Origin: Methanogenium sp.
GTDB taxonomy: Archaea > Halobacteriota > Methanomicrobia > Methanomicrobiales > Methanomicrobiaceae
DNA length: 64,000 nt
Assembly (NCBI GenBank): GCA_030595665.1
Contig: JAUVCV010000002.1
Coordinates: 48,486 to 112,485 of the forward strand
Reading direction: 5' to 3'
In this document: positions 1 to 9,093 of the stretch, in pieces
Layout: every line of letters starts with the position of its first letter
Position numbering within the stretch: position 1 is the first letter of the stretch
The notes under the pieces: model-generated
Seen by the model: only the letters and a program-made list of their open reading frames with translations
Databases searched by the model: none
What the model was told of the DNA's origin: nothing
Made by a program: the position numbers and the translations under genes

Positions 1-1098
1 GTCGATGTCACACGCAATCCAAATATCATCCTCCACACACTGACCGAGGTCACGAGTATCACCGGAGAAGTCGGCAATTTCACGATAACAGCCACCCGCC
101 ACCCCAGATATGTCAATGAAATAACCTGCAACGGGTGCGGAGACTGCATCGAAATATGTCCGGTTGAAGTCTATAATGAATTTGATGCGGGTATTGGTGT
201 CAGGAAAGCGATTTACAGACCCCAGCCACAGGCAGTCCCGAACATCACCATTCGCGACGCTGTACACTGTATTGACTGTGGTCTTTGTTATGACATCTGC
301 GGGAAGGACGCCATCTTCCACAATGACGAGGAGGAGGAACAGGAAATCACCCTCAACGTCGCATCTGTTGTCATTGCCACCGGTTACCGGACCTTTGATG
401 CAGAGAAAAAGACGTCCTTCGGATATCTCCGCCACCCGGATGTGATCACCAGTATGGAGTTTGAGCGGCTCATCAATGCAAGCGGCCCCACCGGAGGAAA
501 AATCAAGCGTCTTTCAAACGGAAAAGAACCAAACCATATCATCTTTATCCAGTGCTTTGGGTCCCGTGACATCCCGGAAAAACGTCCATATTGTTCAGGC
601 GTCTGCTGCATGTATGCAATAAAGAACGCAATTCTCATCAAGGAAAAAAATCCAGATACCGAAGTCACCATCTGCTATATGGATATCCGCGCCTACGGAA
701 AAGGGTATGAAGAATATTATGCCCGGGCACAGGAACTGGGGATTCGCTTCCTGAGAGGACGGCCCGGAGAAATTATCCGGACAAGAGATGGCATGGAAAT
801 TCCGGTTGAAAACACCGAAACATCAGAGTTTGAGAAACTGGAGCCCGAAATGGTGGTGCTTTCTGTGGGCCTTGAACCCGCAGACGGAGCAGCAGAACTC
901 GCAGAAAAATTTGGTATCGAACTGGATGAAAACGGTTTCTTCGAGCAGAAAGACGTAAAGTGCGAACCAGTTCAAACGGTTCGTCCGGGCATCTACATCG
1001 CCGGTGCAGCTGTTGCACCAAAGGATATTCCCGACAGTGTGACGCAGGGAGAAGCGGCGGCAATGAGGGCATTTCTGGACACAGTCGCTGTTGAGTAG
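1..1098 (+). CDS. hdrA: CoB-CoM heterodisulfide reductase subunit A, C-terminal part (5' end outside window)
   Basis: The frame is open from the first base, so the 5' end lies outside; about 365 of the usual ~660 residues are present. Two ferredoxin-type 4Fe-4S motifs are visible near residues 46-58 (CNGCGDCIEICP) and 89-101 (CIDCGLCYDIC). They are followed by the FAD/pyridine-nucleotide-like fold ending in a GIYIAGAAVAPKDIPDSV segment typical of HdrA. The family carries the flavin that bifurcates electrons between heterodisulfide and ferredoxin in the cytoplasmic HdrABC complex of methanogens. No hdrB or hdrC follows; mtnA starts 9 bases downstream. Confidence in the family is high. Whether this is the main HdrA or a paralogue cannot be decided without the N-terminus. 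Confidence 0.93.
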   Translation, partial: VDVTRNPNIILHTLTEVTSITGEVGNFTITATRHPRYVNEITCNGCGDCIEICPVEVYNEFDAGIGVRKAIYRPQPQAVPNITIRDAVHCIDCGLCYDICGKDAIFHNDEEEEQEITLNVASVVIATGYRTFDAEKKTSFGYLRHPDVITSMEFERLINASGPTGGKIKRLSNGKEPNHIIFIQCFGSRDIPEKRPYCSGVCCMYAIKNAILIKEKNPDTEVTICYMDIRAYGKGYEEYYARAQELGIRFLRGRPGEIIRTRDGMEIPVENTETSEFEKLEPEMVVLSVGLEPADGAAELAEKFGIELDENGFFEQKDVKCEPVQTVRPGIYIAGAAVAPKDIPDSVTQGEAAAMRAFLDTVAVE

Positions 1099-1107
1099 GA
1101 GACCTAT

Positions 1108-2145
1108 ATGCGAACAATAACCTGGAACACCGAGGCACAGTGCCTCACATATATCGACCAGACACGTCTGCCTGCGGAACTGGTGACCGTGGAGACACAG
1201 TCAGTCACACGCCTTGCAGACGGCATACGGCGTCTCGAAGTCCGCGGGGCACCCGCACTGGGAATTGCCGGGGGCTACGGAGTGGCACTCTCCTGTTTCT
1301 CGCACCAGAATGAAAAGGCAGGCCAGGCATTCTGCCATGCAGTAGAAACGGATGCAGCATTTCTTAGAGCAACCCGGCCAACAGCAGTCAATCTGGGCTG
1401 GGGCATTAACCGGGTGCTGCAGACTGCCTTACCGGAAGAGACACCTGAGGCCGCATTTGATGCGGCGCTGCGGGAGGCACAGGCCATCGAAGAAGAGGAT
1501 ATCGCACTTTGCCACCGCATTGGTGCAAACGGAGCAACCCTGCTTCCTGATACCTGCACGGTCCTTACCCACTGCAATGCAGGAGCCCTTGCCTGTGTCG
1601 AATGGGGCACTGCGCTGGGCGTCATCCGCTCTGCCGTTGAAGCGGGTAAGAACATCTCTGTACTCTCTTGTGAGACACGTCCCCTGAATCAGGGATCACG
1701 CCTCACCGCATATGAACTGCAGGCAGACGGCATACCCGTCAAAACAATTCCCGATTCTGCAGCAGCACATCTGATGCGCAGAGGCATGATCGATGCAGTA
1801 ATTGTCGGTGCCGACAGGATCACCCCGGATGCGGTATTCAATAAGATCGGGACCTACATGCATGCTGTCTGTGCAGACCACCATAAAATCCCCTTCTATG
1901 TGGCAGCACCATATTCCACTCTGGATTTATCACAGACAGAAGCAGACATAACCATTGAAGAGCGTGCCCGTAATGAACTGGCCATCTGCGGCGACCGACA
2001 GTTGATGCCGGACGGGGTTGATGTGGTCAATCCTGCCTTTGATGCCACACCACTCTCCCTCGTGACTGCAATCATCACAGACAAGGGTATCTTTCGGCAG
2101 CCATATTCAGAACTTGCAAAGCAGGACGAAAGGGTTGAACCATGA
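1108..2145 (+). CDS. mtnA: S-methyl-5-thioribose-1-phosphate isomerase / eIF-2B alpha-like (MtnA family)
   Basis: 345 residues, full length for MtnA. The N-terminal RRLEVRGAPALGIAGGYG segment is the family's substrate-binding signature. Further on are the conserved SCETRPLNQGSRLTAYEL motif and the catalytic-aspartate region GADRITPDAVFNKIGTY. Members isomerise methylthioribose-1-phosphate in the methionine salvage pathway; in some archaea relatives act on ribose-1,5-bisphosphate. The gene overlaps the next one by four bases (ATGA), suggesting translational coupling. The RVRGAPA/GCD pattern favours MtnA over ribose-bisphosphate isomerase, but the substrate is inferred. Confidence 0.9.
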   Translation: MRTITWNTEAQCLTYIDQTRLPAELVTVETQSVTRLADGIRRLEVRGAPALGIAGGYGVALSCFSHQNEKAGQAFCHAVETDAAFLRATRPTAVNLGWGINRVLQTALPEETPEAAFDAALREAQAIEEEDIALCHRIGANGATLLPDTCTVLTHCNAGALACVEWGTALGVIRSAVEAGKNISVLSCETRPLNQGSRLTAYELQADGIPVKTIPDSAAAHLMRRGMIDAVIVGADRITPDAVFNKIGTYMHAVCADHHKIPFYVAAPYSTLDLSQTEADITIEERARNELAICGDRQLMPDGVDVVNPAFDATPLSLVTAIITDKGIFRQPYSELAKQDERVEP

Positions 2146-2849
2146 GTGTAGAATATATTGACCCGACGGCTGTTGTCGGGACGCCATGGTGGGACCAGTT
2201 GATCTATCTCATCGGGGAAGTGACCCTTGTCTTCCTCCTGTTCATGATCATCGTCCCGCTCATCATGAGCGTCATTATCTTCCTCTCCATTCACAATCGC
2301 CACTTCTATGCCCCACGCCTGCTCAAGTCGGGGCTCGTAATGACAGAAGGGACGGTCAAGGCGTTCTGCCGGCTTTTCGGGCTGGAAGATCAGGAACTGA
2401 TGGCCTTTTTTATCCACCTGCACAATACCCTCTCCACAACAGAATTTGAAGAAACCCCGGTTAAAGAACGTGCAATATTTATTCCACAGTGCATGCGGGC
2501 AGCAAACTGCCCCGCACATCTCACCCCCGAAGGGCTTGTCTGCCGGCGGTGCGGCAGATGTGAAATCGGGGATAATATTGACCACCTCGAAAACATCGGA
2601 TATAAGGTCTGGATTGCACCCGGTTCTACGCTCATCAAGCGGATGTTCAAGAAGTATCACCCCAAAGCCATCATCGGTATCGGGTGCCTGATGGAGGTAA
2701 AAGAAGGTCTCGATATGTGTGACAAGGCAGGTGTCATCGGGATGGGTGTTGTTACCATGCGAGATGGCTGCGTGGAAACAGCCGTGAGCTGGCCGGACGT
2801 CTATGACGTGGCACTGCTTGGAATAGAAGAGACGGATACGGCCGCTTAA
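2142..2849 (+). CDS. DUF116 membrane-anchored cysteine-rich protein
   Basis: 235 residues. One long hydrophobic stretch near residues 20-50 (a hairpin or single anchor) is followed by a cytoplasmic domain with clustered cysteines: CMRAANCP, then CRRCGRC, then IGIGCLMEV. This arrangement is typical of the DUF116 family, widespread in methanogens and anaerobes, which may bind a metal or Fe-S centre; its function is not known. It is coupled to mtnA by an ATGA overlap. Its stop codon overlaps the stop of the convergent bactofilin-like gene. Confidence 0.85.
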   Translation: MSVEYIDPTAVVGTPWWDQLIYLIGEVTLVFLLFMIIVPLIMSVIIFLSIHNRHFYAPRLLKSGLVMTEGTVKAFCRLFGLEDQELMAFFIHLHNTLSTTEFEETPVKERAIFIPQCMRAANCPAHLTPEGLVCRRCGRCEIGDNIDHLENIGYKVWIAPGSTLIKRMFKKYHPKAIIGIGCLMEVKEGLDMCDKAGVIGMGVVTMRDGCVETAVSWPDVYDVALLGIEETDTAA

Positions 2850-3262
2850 AGGCCATTTCCAACCACTTTTACGTTTCTTCCGGTAAGTTTTCCGGATTTT
2901 ATCTTTCCACACACATAGATTGTCTCATCAGAGGAGACAGCCCCCACCTGCACACCGGGGCGCAGAGTGATGTTCCCTCCTGCATGCAGACTCCGGATAC
3001 GGGCTTCATCACAGACGATTACATTCTCGAGGACATTGAGGAAACCCTTGATGCGCACCTGGTTTCCAATAATTGCATTATCACAGGTGACATCACCCCC
3101 TACCGTAGAACGCGGACCAAGTTCAAGAGCGCCCTCCACATCAAGACGCCCCCAGAAGTGGGTATCAGGAGCCACAATAAAATTGCCGGGTATTTGCACA
3201 TTACCGTCAAAGAAGGATCCCTTTGGTGCAATGAAACTATCTCCCTGCCGGTAAACTTTCAT
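2846..3262 (-). CDS. bactofilin-like polymer-forming / hexapeptide-type beta-helix protein
   Basis: About 138 residues from the chosen ATG (MKVYRQGDSF); a start seven codons further upstream (3283) is possible but less natural. The sequence is a run of short beta repeats with glycine/valine periodicity (IPGNFIVAP, STVGGDVTCDNAIIGN, GGNITLRPGVQVG). This fits the single-stranded right-handed beta-helix of DUF583/bactofilin proteins. Bacterial bactofilins polymerise into filaments; for archaeal ones no role is established. It stands alone and is convergent with the DUF116 gene. Confidence 0.7.
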   Translation of the reverse strand: MKVYRQGDSFIAPKGSFFDGNVQIPGNFIVAPDTHFWGRLDVEGALELGPRSTVGGDVTCDNAIIGNQVRIKGFLNVLENVIVCDEARIRSLHAGGNITLRPGVQVGAVSSDETIYVCGKIKSGKLTGRNVKVVGNGL

Positions 3263-3319
3263 TGAACTAATTTCCCATTTCAAAGACTATTAACTATACT
3301 CTCTGCTTCTGCCACAGAG

Positions 3320-4162
3320 TCATCCGACCAGGGCCCAGAAGATAAATAATGCGAGTGCAGCAAACATCCCCGTTTTAAGTGTCTTTGTCGCGCCGGATTC
3401 CCTGACACAGGCAGACTTGGCGCACCCGAGTGAAGATACCACTGCAGCAAGGATTATCACATCCGCCAGAGCAATCGTGACAAGATACCAGACTCCCCAC
3501 CAGGGCACAATGGGCAGAATACTAAGAAACACCGCCCCTGCCGCAAGGACGGATGCGACCCGGCAGGAGGTGAGGACACCGATAACCATGGGGAGGGTAC
3601 GGGCACCCCCCTCCCGGTCCCCCTCAATATCTTCCGCATCCTTCAGGATCTCGCGCGCCATCATCGGGAAAAAGACGATGCCTGCAAGTGGGAGGTTTAG
3701 AAGAATACCATCCAGACCTCCCGCGGCACCGCCAAAGAGAAAGATGCTTCCGGCAAGATAAGAAACCACGAGGTTTCCCGCAAGAGGCACACCTTTCAGC
3801 CGGGCTGCATAGGCCACCAGAAGAATGGAATTGACACAGGCAAAACCAAAACATAATGGGTGGACAAAAGCTGCACAGATGATGCCGGAGAGGAAAAGAA
3901 CAGCACTATAGAGAGCAGCGCCCCCGATACTAACGGCACCGGAAGGAATCGGGCGTTCCGGACGGTTGATGGCATCAATCCCACGGTCACAATAGTCATT
4001 GACCGCATTTCCCGCGCCGGTAATGCAGAATACTGCCAAAACAAGCAGGAGCATGACAGGAGTCAGCCCCACTCCTGCGACAAGCACTCCAAGCAGGACG
4101 GCAATGCCTGCGACAAGCGCATTGACAGGGCGTATGATCTGCAGATATCCGCGAAGACTCAT
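3320..4162 (-). CDS. digeranylgeranylglyceryl phosphate synthase-like UbiA prenyltransferase
   Basis: 280 residues with about eight or nine membrane segments. It carries the UbiA diphosphate/Mg-binding motif NAVNDYCDRGIDAINRPERP (residues ~53-72) and a second aspartate-rich loop (LKDAEDIEGDREGGARTLP, ~174-192). Archaeal members of this size transfer the second geranylgeranyl chain to geranylgeranylglyceryl phosphate, an essential membrane-lipid step. No neighbouring quinone genes suggest another role. It is transcribed away from trm1; the tRNA-Arg gene lies just upstream on the same strand. Confidence 0.85.
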   Translation of the reverse strand: MSLRGYLQIIRPVNALVAGIAVLLGVLVAGVGLTPVMLLLVLAVFCITGAGNAVNDYCDRGIDAINRPERPIPSGAVSIGGAALYSAVLFLSGIICAAFVHPLCFGFACVNSILLVAYAARLKGVPLAGNLVVSYLAGSIFLFGGAAGGLDGILLNLPLAGIVFFPMMAREILKDAEDIEGDREGGARTLPMVIGVLTSCRVASVLAAGAVFLSILPIVPWWGVWYLVTIALADVIILAAVVSSLGCAKSACVRESGATKTLKTGMFAALALFIFWALVG

Positions 4163-4222
4163 GTATGAAAATCATATACGATTCATTTCGGATTAAATTT
4201 GTTAAAACAAAAAAATAAAGAA

Positions 4223-4297
4223 CGGGCTTGAGGGGATTTGAACCCCTGATCATTAACTTAGGAGGCTAACGCCCTATCCAGACTAGGCCACAAGCCC
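4223..4297 (-). tRNA. tRNA-Arg (anticodon CCT)
   Basis: A complete cloverleaf can be drawn on the minus strand. The acceptor stem GGGCTTG pairs with CAAGCCC, followed by a G discriminator. The T-arm is AGGGG-TTCAAAT-CCCCT. The anticodon loop is CTCCTAA on a TTAGC/GTTAA stem, giving anticodon CCT for AGG codons. There is no intron and CCA is not encoded. Confidence 0.95.
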
Positions 4298-4362
4298 ATA
4301 CGTGCCTATAACCTTCATCATCAGAAGGTATAAGATTTCCGAACCACCACGCTTCTGGAACG

Positions 4363-5523
4363 ATGAGCGACAGAGAGGTTATGGAAGGGATTACCCGGTT
4401 TTTCATACCGGAACAGGACGAGAACAGTTCATTCCCACCCGGAAGTGCGGCGGTTTTCTTTAATGACCGGATGCGGCTGAACCGTGACAGCACGAACTAC
4501 CTCCTCCGTCAGCTGGATGTATCATCATACTTTGATGCAATGGCAGCATCGGGTGTCCGTGGACTGAGGGTAGCACATGAATGTGGCATCCCGGTCACGA
4601 TTAATGATTACAGCCCGGAGGCAGCGGCACTTATCCGAAAGAATGCGGCCATGTATCCGGAAAATGAGATCACCGTCACTGAAGAGGATTGCAGAGCAGT
4701 GATGCTGAGACAGCGGTTTGATGTTGTTGACCTGGATCCGTTTGGCACGCCCGCACCATTTGTGGATATCGCTGCAACGAGCGCACGCCATTACCTGTTT
4801 GTCACCGCAACTGATACCGCACCCCTCTGCGGGGCACACCTGAAGGCAGGCATACGCCGATACGGCGCCCGTCCTATGAATACTGAATACCATAGCGAAG
4901 TTGGCCTGCGCATACTTCTGGGATTTGTCGTGCGTGAGACGGTAAAATACGACCGCGGCATTGAACCACTCTTCTGCTTTGCACGGGAGCACTTCGTCCG
5001 CCTCCATCTACGCATGACACGTGGTGCAGGCAGGGGAGACAAGGCACTCAAAAACATCGGGTATATTCACCAATGCCCCGCATGTCCATGGCGTATGACA
5101 GAGACTGCCTTACTTCCATCCGTGCAGGAATGCCCGGAATGTGGTGCAAAAATGAGCAGGATTGGACCCCTCTGGGTCGGCCCCATCAATAATCATGAGG
5201 TCCTTTCTCAGCTGGCAGTGGACCTGGATGCAGATGACATGGGAGAGAGTATACTCGCACGGCTGGTCACAATCCTGGATCAGGAACTTCCCACACCAGC
5301 ATTCTATAATTATCACCGACTTGCCAAACACTGGCACATCTCACCGTCTCCTGCAGACGATGTCATTGCAACCATTCGTGATGCAGGATACCAGGCATCA
5401 CGGACCCATTACGATGGACGGGGAATAAAAACAGATGCACCCCTGCATGTTCTCAGGGATGCAATAACTGCACAGGGGACCAAAAGCCCGGTTGATGAAG
5501 AAAATAAAGAGAACAATAATTGA
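4363..5523 (+). CDS. trm1: tRNA (guanine(26)-N(2))-dimethyltransferase Trm1
   Basis: 386 residues, the usual archaeal Trm1 length. The SAM-binding Rossmann region reads FDAMAASGVRGLRVAHE (~58-74). The catalytic motif is VDLDPFGTPAPFVD (~123-136). The C-terminal zinc-ribbon-like cluster is CPACPW plus CPECGAKM (~233-268). The enzyme uses S-adenosylmethionine to dimethylate G26 at the D-stem/anticodon-stem junction. No Shine-Dalgarno is evident; a TATA-like stretch (ggtataagat, near 4327-4336) lies about 30 bases upstream, which suggests a leaderless or very short leader. Confidence 0.95.
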   Translation: MSDREVMEGITRFFIPEQDENSSFPPGSAAVFFNDRMRLNRDSTNYLLRQLDVSSYFDAMAASGVRGLRVAHECGIPVTINDYSPEAAALIRKNAAMYPENEITVTEEDCRAVMLRQRFDVVDLDPFGTPAPFVDIAATSARHYLFVTATDTAPLCGAHLKAGIRRYGARPMNTEYHSEVGLRILLGFVVRETVKYDRGIEPLFCFAREHFVRLHLRMTRGAGRGDKALKNIGYIHQCPACPWRMTETALLPSVQECPECGAKMSRIGPLWVGPINNHEVLSQLAVDLDADDMGESILARLVTILDQELPTPAFYNYHRLAKHWHISPSPADDVIATIRDAGYQASRTHYDGRGIKTDAPLHVLRDAITAQGTKSPVDEENKENNN

Positions 5524-5531
5524 TACAACAA

Positions 5532-6644
5532 TTATGCGCGGGTAACAAGGGTCAGAATATCGCCGTCAATAAGATTGTGCGACAGGCCAACCCGCTGGGC
5601 ATCATGCTTCACTGATGGCCCCCACACTTTTGCATACTTGAATTTCTCTACAAAGTCACGGTGCAGTTTCATACAGACCGCCTCTACAGTTGCCGGTTCG
5701 CGGATGATAAGCGGCTCTACCATATCTGCCTTGCCGCCCACCGGTTTCATGTAGATACGGATGAAATCCAGTTGATCAAAAACCTCATCTTTGAGAGTTT
5801 CAATGTTGAATCCGCTGACGGCAGAAAGAAGAATTGGCGCCCGGCCGAAGCGCTCCGTTACATCCGCATCGATCTGAGCCAGGGTCTCTTTGTCGACCAG
5901 ATCGACCTTGTTGACGGCAAAGAACGCCGGCACATAGACACGATTTCCAAACATCGCGTCAATAAAGTCGTCCTGCGTCACATTCCCACGGACAAGGATA
6001 TCAGCATTTACAATCTTGTTATCTGCAAGAACAGGACGGATATCATCGATATCGAGGCCCGAATTCCCGACTGTGTTGAACCGGAGACCCCCGTATCCCC
6101 GCCTCGATATGGTGATGTCCGGTTTGTCCTTGTTCAGACGGATGCCCGCGTCATAGAGTTCTCTGATGAGGACATTAATGTGTTTTTCATTATACACATC
6201 ACCCAGAAGTAAGATGAGATCAGCACCACGTACGACACCAATCACTTCCTTACCACGCCCCTTGCCCATTGCAGCTCCTGCAATCAGACCAGGGATATCC
6301 AGAATCTGGATGTTTGCCCCTTTGTGCTCCATAGAACCGGGCACAACCGTAAGAGTGGTGAATGCATAGGCCGCAATCGTACTCTCCGTGTTGGTCAGTT
6401 TATTCAGGAGTGTGGACTTACCAACAGATGGGAACCCAACGAGGACAACGGTTCCATCACCGGATTTCTTCACTGAAAATCCTTCACCACTGCCGGCGGA
6501 GGCCATGGCACGGGAAACGGCATCATCTTTGAGACGGGCGATCTTTCCTTTGAGCTTTCCAATATGTCCAGAGGTCGCCTTGTTATATTTAGTATTGCGA
6601 ATTTCGTCTTCAATTAGTTTGATTTCTTCTTCAATTGTGGCCAT
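5532..6644 (-). CDS. DRG-family (Obg-related) GTP-binding protein with C-terminal TGS domain
   Basis: The start is set at MATIEEEIK, giving about 370 residues as in archaeal DRG proteins; the frame is open 30 codons further upstream but that part is not conserved-looking. The N-terminal helical hairpin is followed by G1 GFPSVGKST, the switch/G2 AYAFTTLT, G3 DIPGLI, G4 NKVD and G5 SAVSG, then a TGS domain. DRG GTPases associate with translating ribosomes. It is transcribed convergently with trm1, with only eight bases between the stops. Confidence 0.93.
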   Translation of the reverse strand: MATIEEEIKLIEDEIRNTKYNKATSGHIGKLKGKIARLKDDAVSRAMASAGSGEGFSVKKSGDGTVVLVGFPSVGKSTLLNKLTNTESTIAAYAFTTLTVVPGSMEHKGANIQILDIPGLIAGAAMGKGRGKEVIGVVRGADLILLLGDVYNEKHINVLIRELYDAGIRLNKDKPDITISRRGYGGLRFNTVGNSGLDIDDIRPVLADNKIVNADILVRGNVTQDDFIDAMFGNRVYVPAFFAVNKVDLVDKETLAQIDADVTERFGRAPILLSAVSGFNIETLKDEVFDQLDFIRIYMKPVGGKADMVEPLIIREPATVEAVCMKLHRDFVEKFKYAKVWGPSVKHDAQRVGLSHNLIDGDILTLVTRA

Positions 6645-6752
6645 TGGTGTTGCTATACATATCAATGGGAGACTACTTATGGGTAGTGTATCTACCGGTT
6701 TTTCTGCAGAATACCTGCCGTCAGAAAAATCCACACGATGGATTTTACTTCA

Positions 6753-7061
6753 TCAAATAAGCCAAAAACAGGGATTTGCAGCACTGGTTATAGCACGTGC
6801 GGCATACAAATTCCCCGCAGGGCCGGTGGCATCAGTAGAAATACCAGCATTCATACTCACCTTCACTGTATAAATCCCAAATATCATCAGAACAGTGCCA
6901 CCTGCAAGGGCAACGGGAACAGGGAGTGCCCCCTGTGCGCAGGCATACACAGGACGGGTTCACACCAGAACAAGGAGAAATACAATCCCGCCGATTGCAA
7001 ACGCTGCCCCGCCTGCAACCCAGAGAAGAACAAAGATCCGGCCGTAATCTTCAGCACTCAC
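6753..7061 (-). pseudogene. small two-helix membrane protein with an internal in-frame TGA, at the 3' end of the ATP synthase operon
   Basis: A GTG start (7059-7061) overlaps the atpD stop (GTGA), a coupling like that of the other atp genes. The frame encodes a first membrane helix (FVLLWVAGGAAFAIGGIVF region). It then meets TGA at 6960-6962 and continues in the same frame with TRPVYACAQG and a second hydrophobic helix (VALAGGTVLMIFGIYTV) to a stop at 6753. Without the TGA it would be a ~102-residue helical hairpin. CGA or TGG to TGA is a single change. It may be a real nonsense mutation, a readthrough codon, a sequencing error, or two separate tiny proteins. The family is not recognised. Confidence 0.55.
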
Positions 7062-7708
7062 AGGAGGAGCCCTCCGGAACGGGACTGCTTCGCCCGTTTT
7101 CTCCGGAAGATGTCTTCCCGTTCCATCTCTTCCAGATAGTCCTCAATGTAGGCGGCGGTGTCATACAGTGAGGGAATCAGGATGTTTGCCAAGGCATTGA
7201 CCCGCCTCCGTGTCACAACGATCTGGTCTGCCAGACGCACGAGAGATCCTTCCAGTTCCGCAAGGTGGAGGGTGGCCTTCACCGCCTGTTCGCACTGGTG
7301 GTATGCCACATCCAGATGAGCGGACGGCAGGGCAAGCGGATACCCCGGCTCCCGGCAGTCACGGAAGGGTTCGGGCAGCGTAATCGCGGGCACTGGGGTG
7401 CCCATCACAGTGACGGTGCCCATATCAATCTCTTCAGCAGGGCTCGTCAGAGAGAGAGCTTCTTCCAGCCCGCGCTGGCCCATGAGCATTACGGCACGCT
7501 GCAGAGGTAGGTATGCCACAGCAAAGGCCGCCTCCGTCTCTCTGCGCAGACCGTCGCGGCTCTCCCGGAGGCGGAAGAACTCCATCACCATCGTATCCAG
7601 TTTCTCCTGCAGGAGTTCATGCCCCTTCTCTGCGACCACGATCCGTTTTTTGATCTTCAAAAGCTCAATCCGGGTGGGCCGGACACCCCGCATTTTCTGC
7701 CTGCTCAC
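7058..7708 (-). CDS. atpD: A-type ATP synthase subunit D
   Basis: 216 residues. The N-terminal [20 protein letters not shown] segment is the hallmark of the archaeal/V-type D subunit. It forms the long coiled-coil central stalk with F, turning inside the A3B3 head. The C-terminal helix ([15 protein letters not shown]) is also typical. It overlaps atpB by four bases and the following small membrane gene by four bases. Confidence 0.95.
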   Translation of the reverse strand: MSRQKMRGVRPTRIELLKIKKRIVVAEKGHELLQEKLDTMVMEFFRLRESRDGLRRETEAAFAVAYLPLQRAVMLMGQRGLEEALSLTSPAEEIDMGTVTVMGTPVPAITLPEPFRDCREPGYPLALPSAHLDVAYHQCEQAVKATLHLAELEGSLVRLADQIVVTRRRVNALANILIPSLYDTAAYIEDYLEEMEREDIFRRKRAKQSRSGGLLL

Positions 7709-9093
7709 TCGCTCTCACCTCCACGATAGGTCTCTATCAGGTCGGTCGGGATACGGTTGAGTTCTTCCTCCGGGAAGAGGGAGAGGAGGTCCCATGCGGC
7801 ATCAAGGCTCTCGGTAATGGTGCGCCCCCCGGCACGTCCCTGCCCAATGTATTCACGCTCGAACCGTGTGGCAAACGTAAGGTAGCGCCGGTCAGATTCA
7901 CTGAGCCCCTCATCACCGATGACGGTGACAAGGCTTTCCAGACGTCTCCCCTTTGCATAAGCGGCATACAACTGGTCCGAGACCGCCCCGTGATCTTTGC
8001 GGGTCTTGTTCTCTCCGATACCCCCGGCCATCAGGCGGGAGAGGGAGGGGAGCACGTCAATGGGTGGATAGATACCCCTGCGGTGGAGATCACGGGAGAG
8101 GACGATCTGCCCCTCGGTGATGTAGCCGGTCAGATCCGGCACCGGGTGGGTGATGTCGTCATCCGGCATGGAGATGATAGGCAGCTGGGTGATTGATCCG
8201 TCTCTGCCATAAATACGCCCGGCCCGTTCAAAGATGGAGGCGAGGTCAGTATACATATATCCGGGATACCCCCGGCGGGCCGGCACCTCATCACGGGCGG
8301 CGGAGACCTCACGCAGTGCCTCACAGTAGGAGGTAATGTCCTGAAGGATGACAAGGACATGCATCCCGCGGTCAAAGGCGAGATATTCCGCGGTGGTCAG
8401 GGCAAGGCGGGGGGTGATAATACGCTCAATGGCGGGGTCATCGGCACGGTTGATGAAGAGCACCGCATGTTCCAGCGCACCGGTATCCCCGAACTCATCC
8501 AGAAAGAACTGTGCATCTTCATTGGTTATTCCCATCGCGCCAAAGACGATGGCAAACTCCTCATGGTCTCTCAGGACACGGGCCTGCCGGGCGATCTGGG
8601 CGGCAAGCATGGAATGTGGCAGTCCCGCACCGGAAAATATCGGCAGTTTCTGACCCCGCACAAGGGTGTTCATGCCGTCGATTGCCGATATGCCGGTCTC
8701 GATACAGTCTTCGGGGTAGGCACGGGCGGTCGGGTTGACCGCTGATCCGGCGATGTCCATCACCGTTCCGGGAATCACCGGCCCGCCGCCGTCAGTCGGT
8801 GCGCCGGACCCGTCGAATACCCTGCCGATGATATCGGGACTGACGACCATGCGCATTGGATATCCGGTAAACCTGACCGACGTGATCTCGGTGTCAAGTG
8901 CCTGTGTCCCGCCGAACACCTGAACAATGGCGAGGTCAGAACGGCTCTCCAGCACCTCTCCCATACGTTTTTCGCCGTCGGGCAGGCGTATCTCCACCAC
9001 CTCGCCGTATGTTGCATCACCGACACCGGAGACCGCCATCAGGGGGCCTGCCACCCGGACGACCGAGGTGTACTCCCGTGCGGGCGAGGTCAT
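7705..9093 (-). CDS. atpB: A-type ATP synthase subunit B
   Basis: 462 residues, full length. This non-catalytic nucleotide-binding subunit alternates with A in the A3B3 hexamer. Typical segments are [18 protein letters not shown], where the Walker A lysine of the catalytic subunit is replaced; [19 protein letters not shown]; and [20 protein letters not shown]. Four-base overlaps with atpA upstream and atpD downstream place it firmly in the operon. Confidence 0.97.
   Translation of the reverse strand: MTSPAREYTSVVRVAGPLMAVSGVGDATYGEVVEIRLPDGEKRMGEVLESRSDLAIVQVFGGTQALDTEITSVRFTGYPMRMVVSPDIIGRVFDGSGAPTDGGGPVIPGTVMDIAGSAVNPTARAYPEDCIETGISAIDGMNTLVRGQKLPIFSGAGLPHSMLAAQIARQARVLRDHEEFAIVFGAMGITNEDAQFFLDEFGDTGALEHAVLFINRADDPAIERIITPRLALTTAEYLAFDRGMHVLVILQDITSYCEALREVSAARDEVPARRGYPGYMYTDLASIFERAGRIYGRDGSITQLPIISMPDDDITHPVPDLTGYITEGQIVLSRDLHRRGIYPPIDVLPSLSRLMAGGIGENKTRKDHGAVSDQLYAAYAKGRRLESLVTVIGDEGLSESDRRYLTFATRFEREYIGQGRAGGRTITESLDAAWDLLSLFPEEELNRIPTDLIETYRGGESE

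Noticed and set aside
1896..2912. A 338-codon minus-strand open frame opposite mtnA and the DUF116 gene
   Set aside because: It lies antisense to two recognised genes and shows no family features.
6960..6962. Selenocysteine insertion at the in-frame TGA
   Set aside because: No SECIS-like hairpin was evident nearby and the position is between two membrane helices, not a redox site; mutation or readthrough is simpler.
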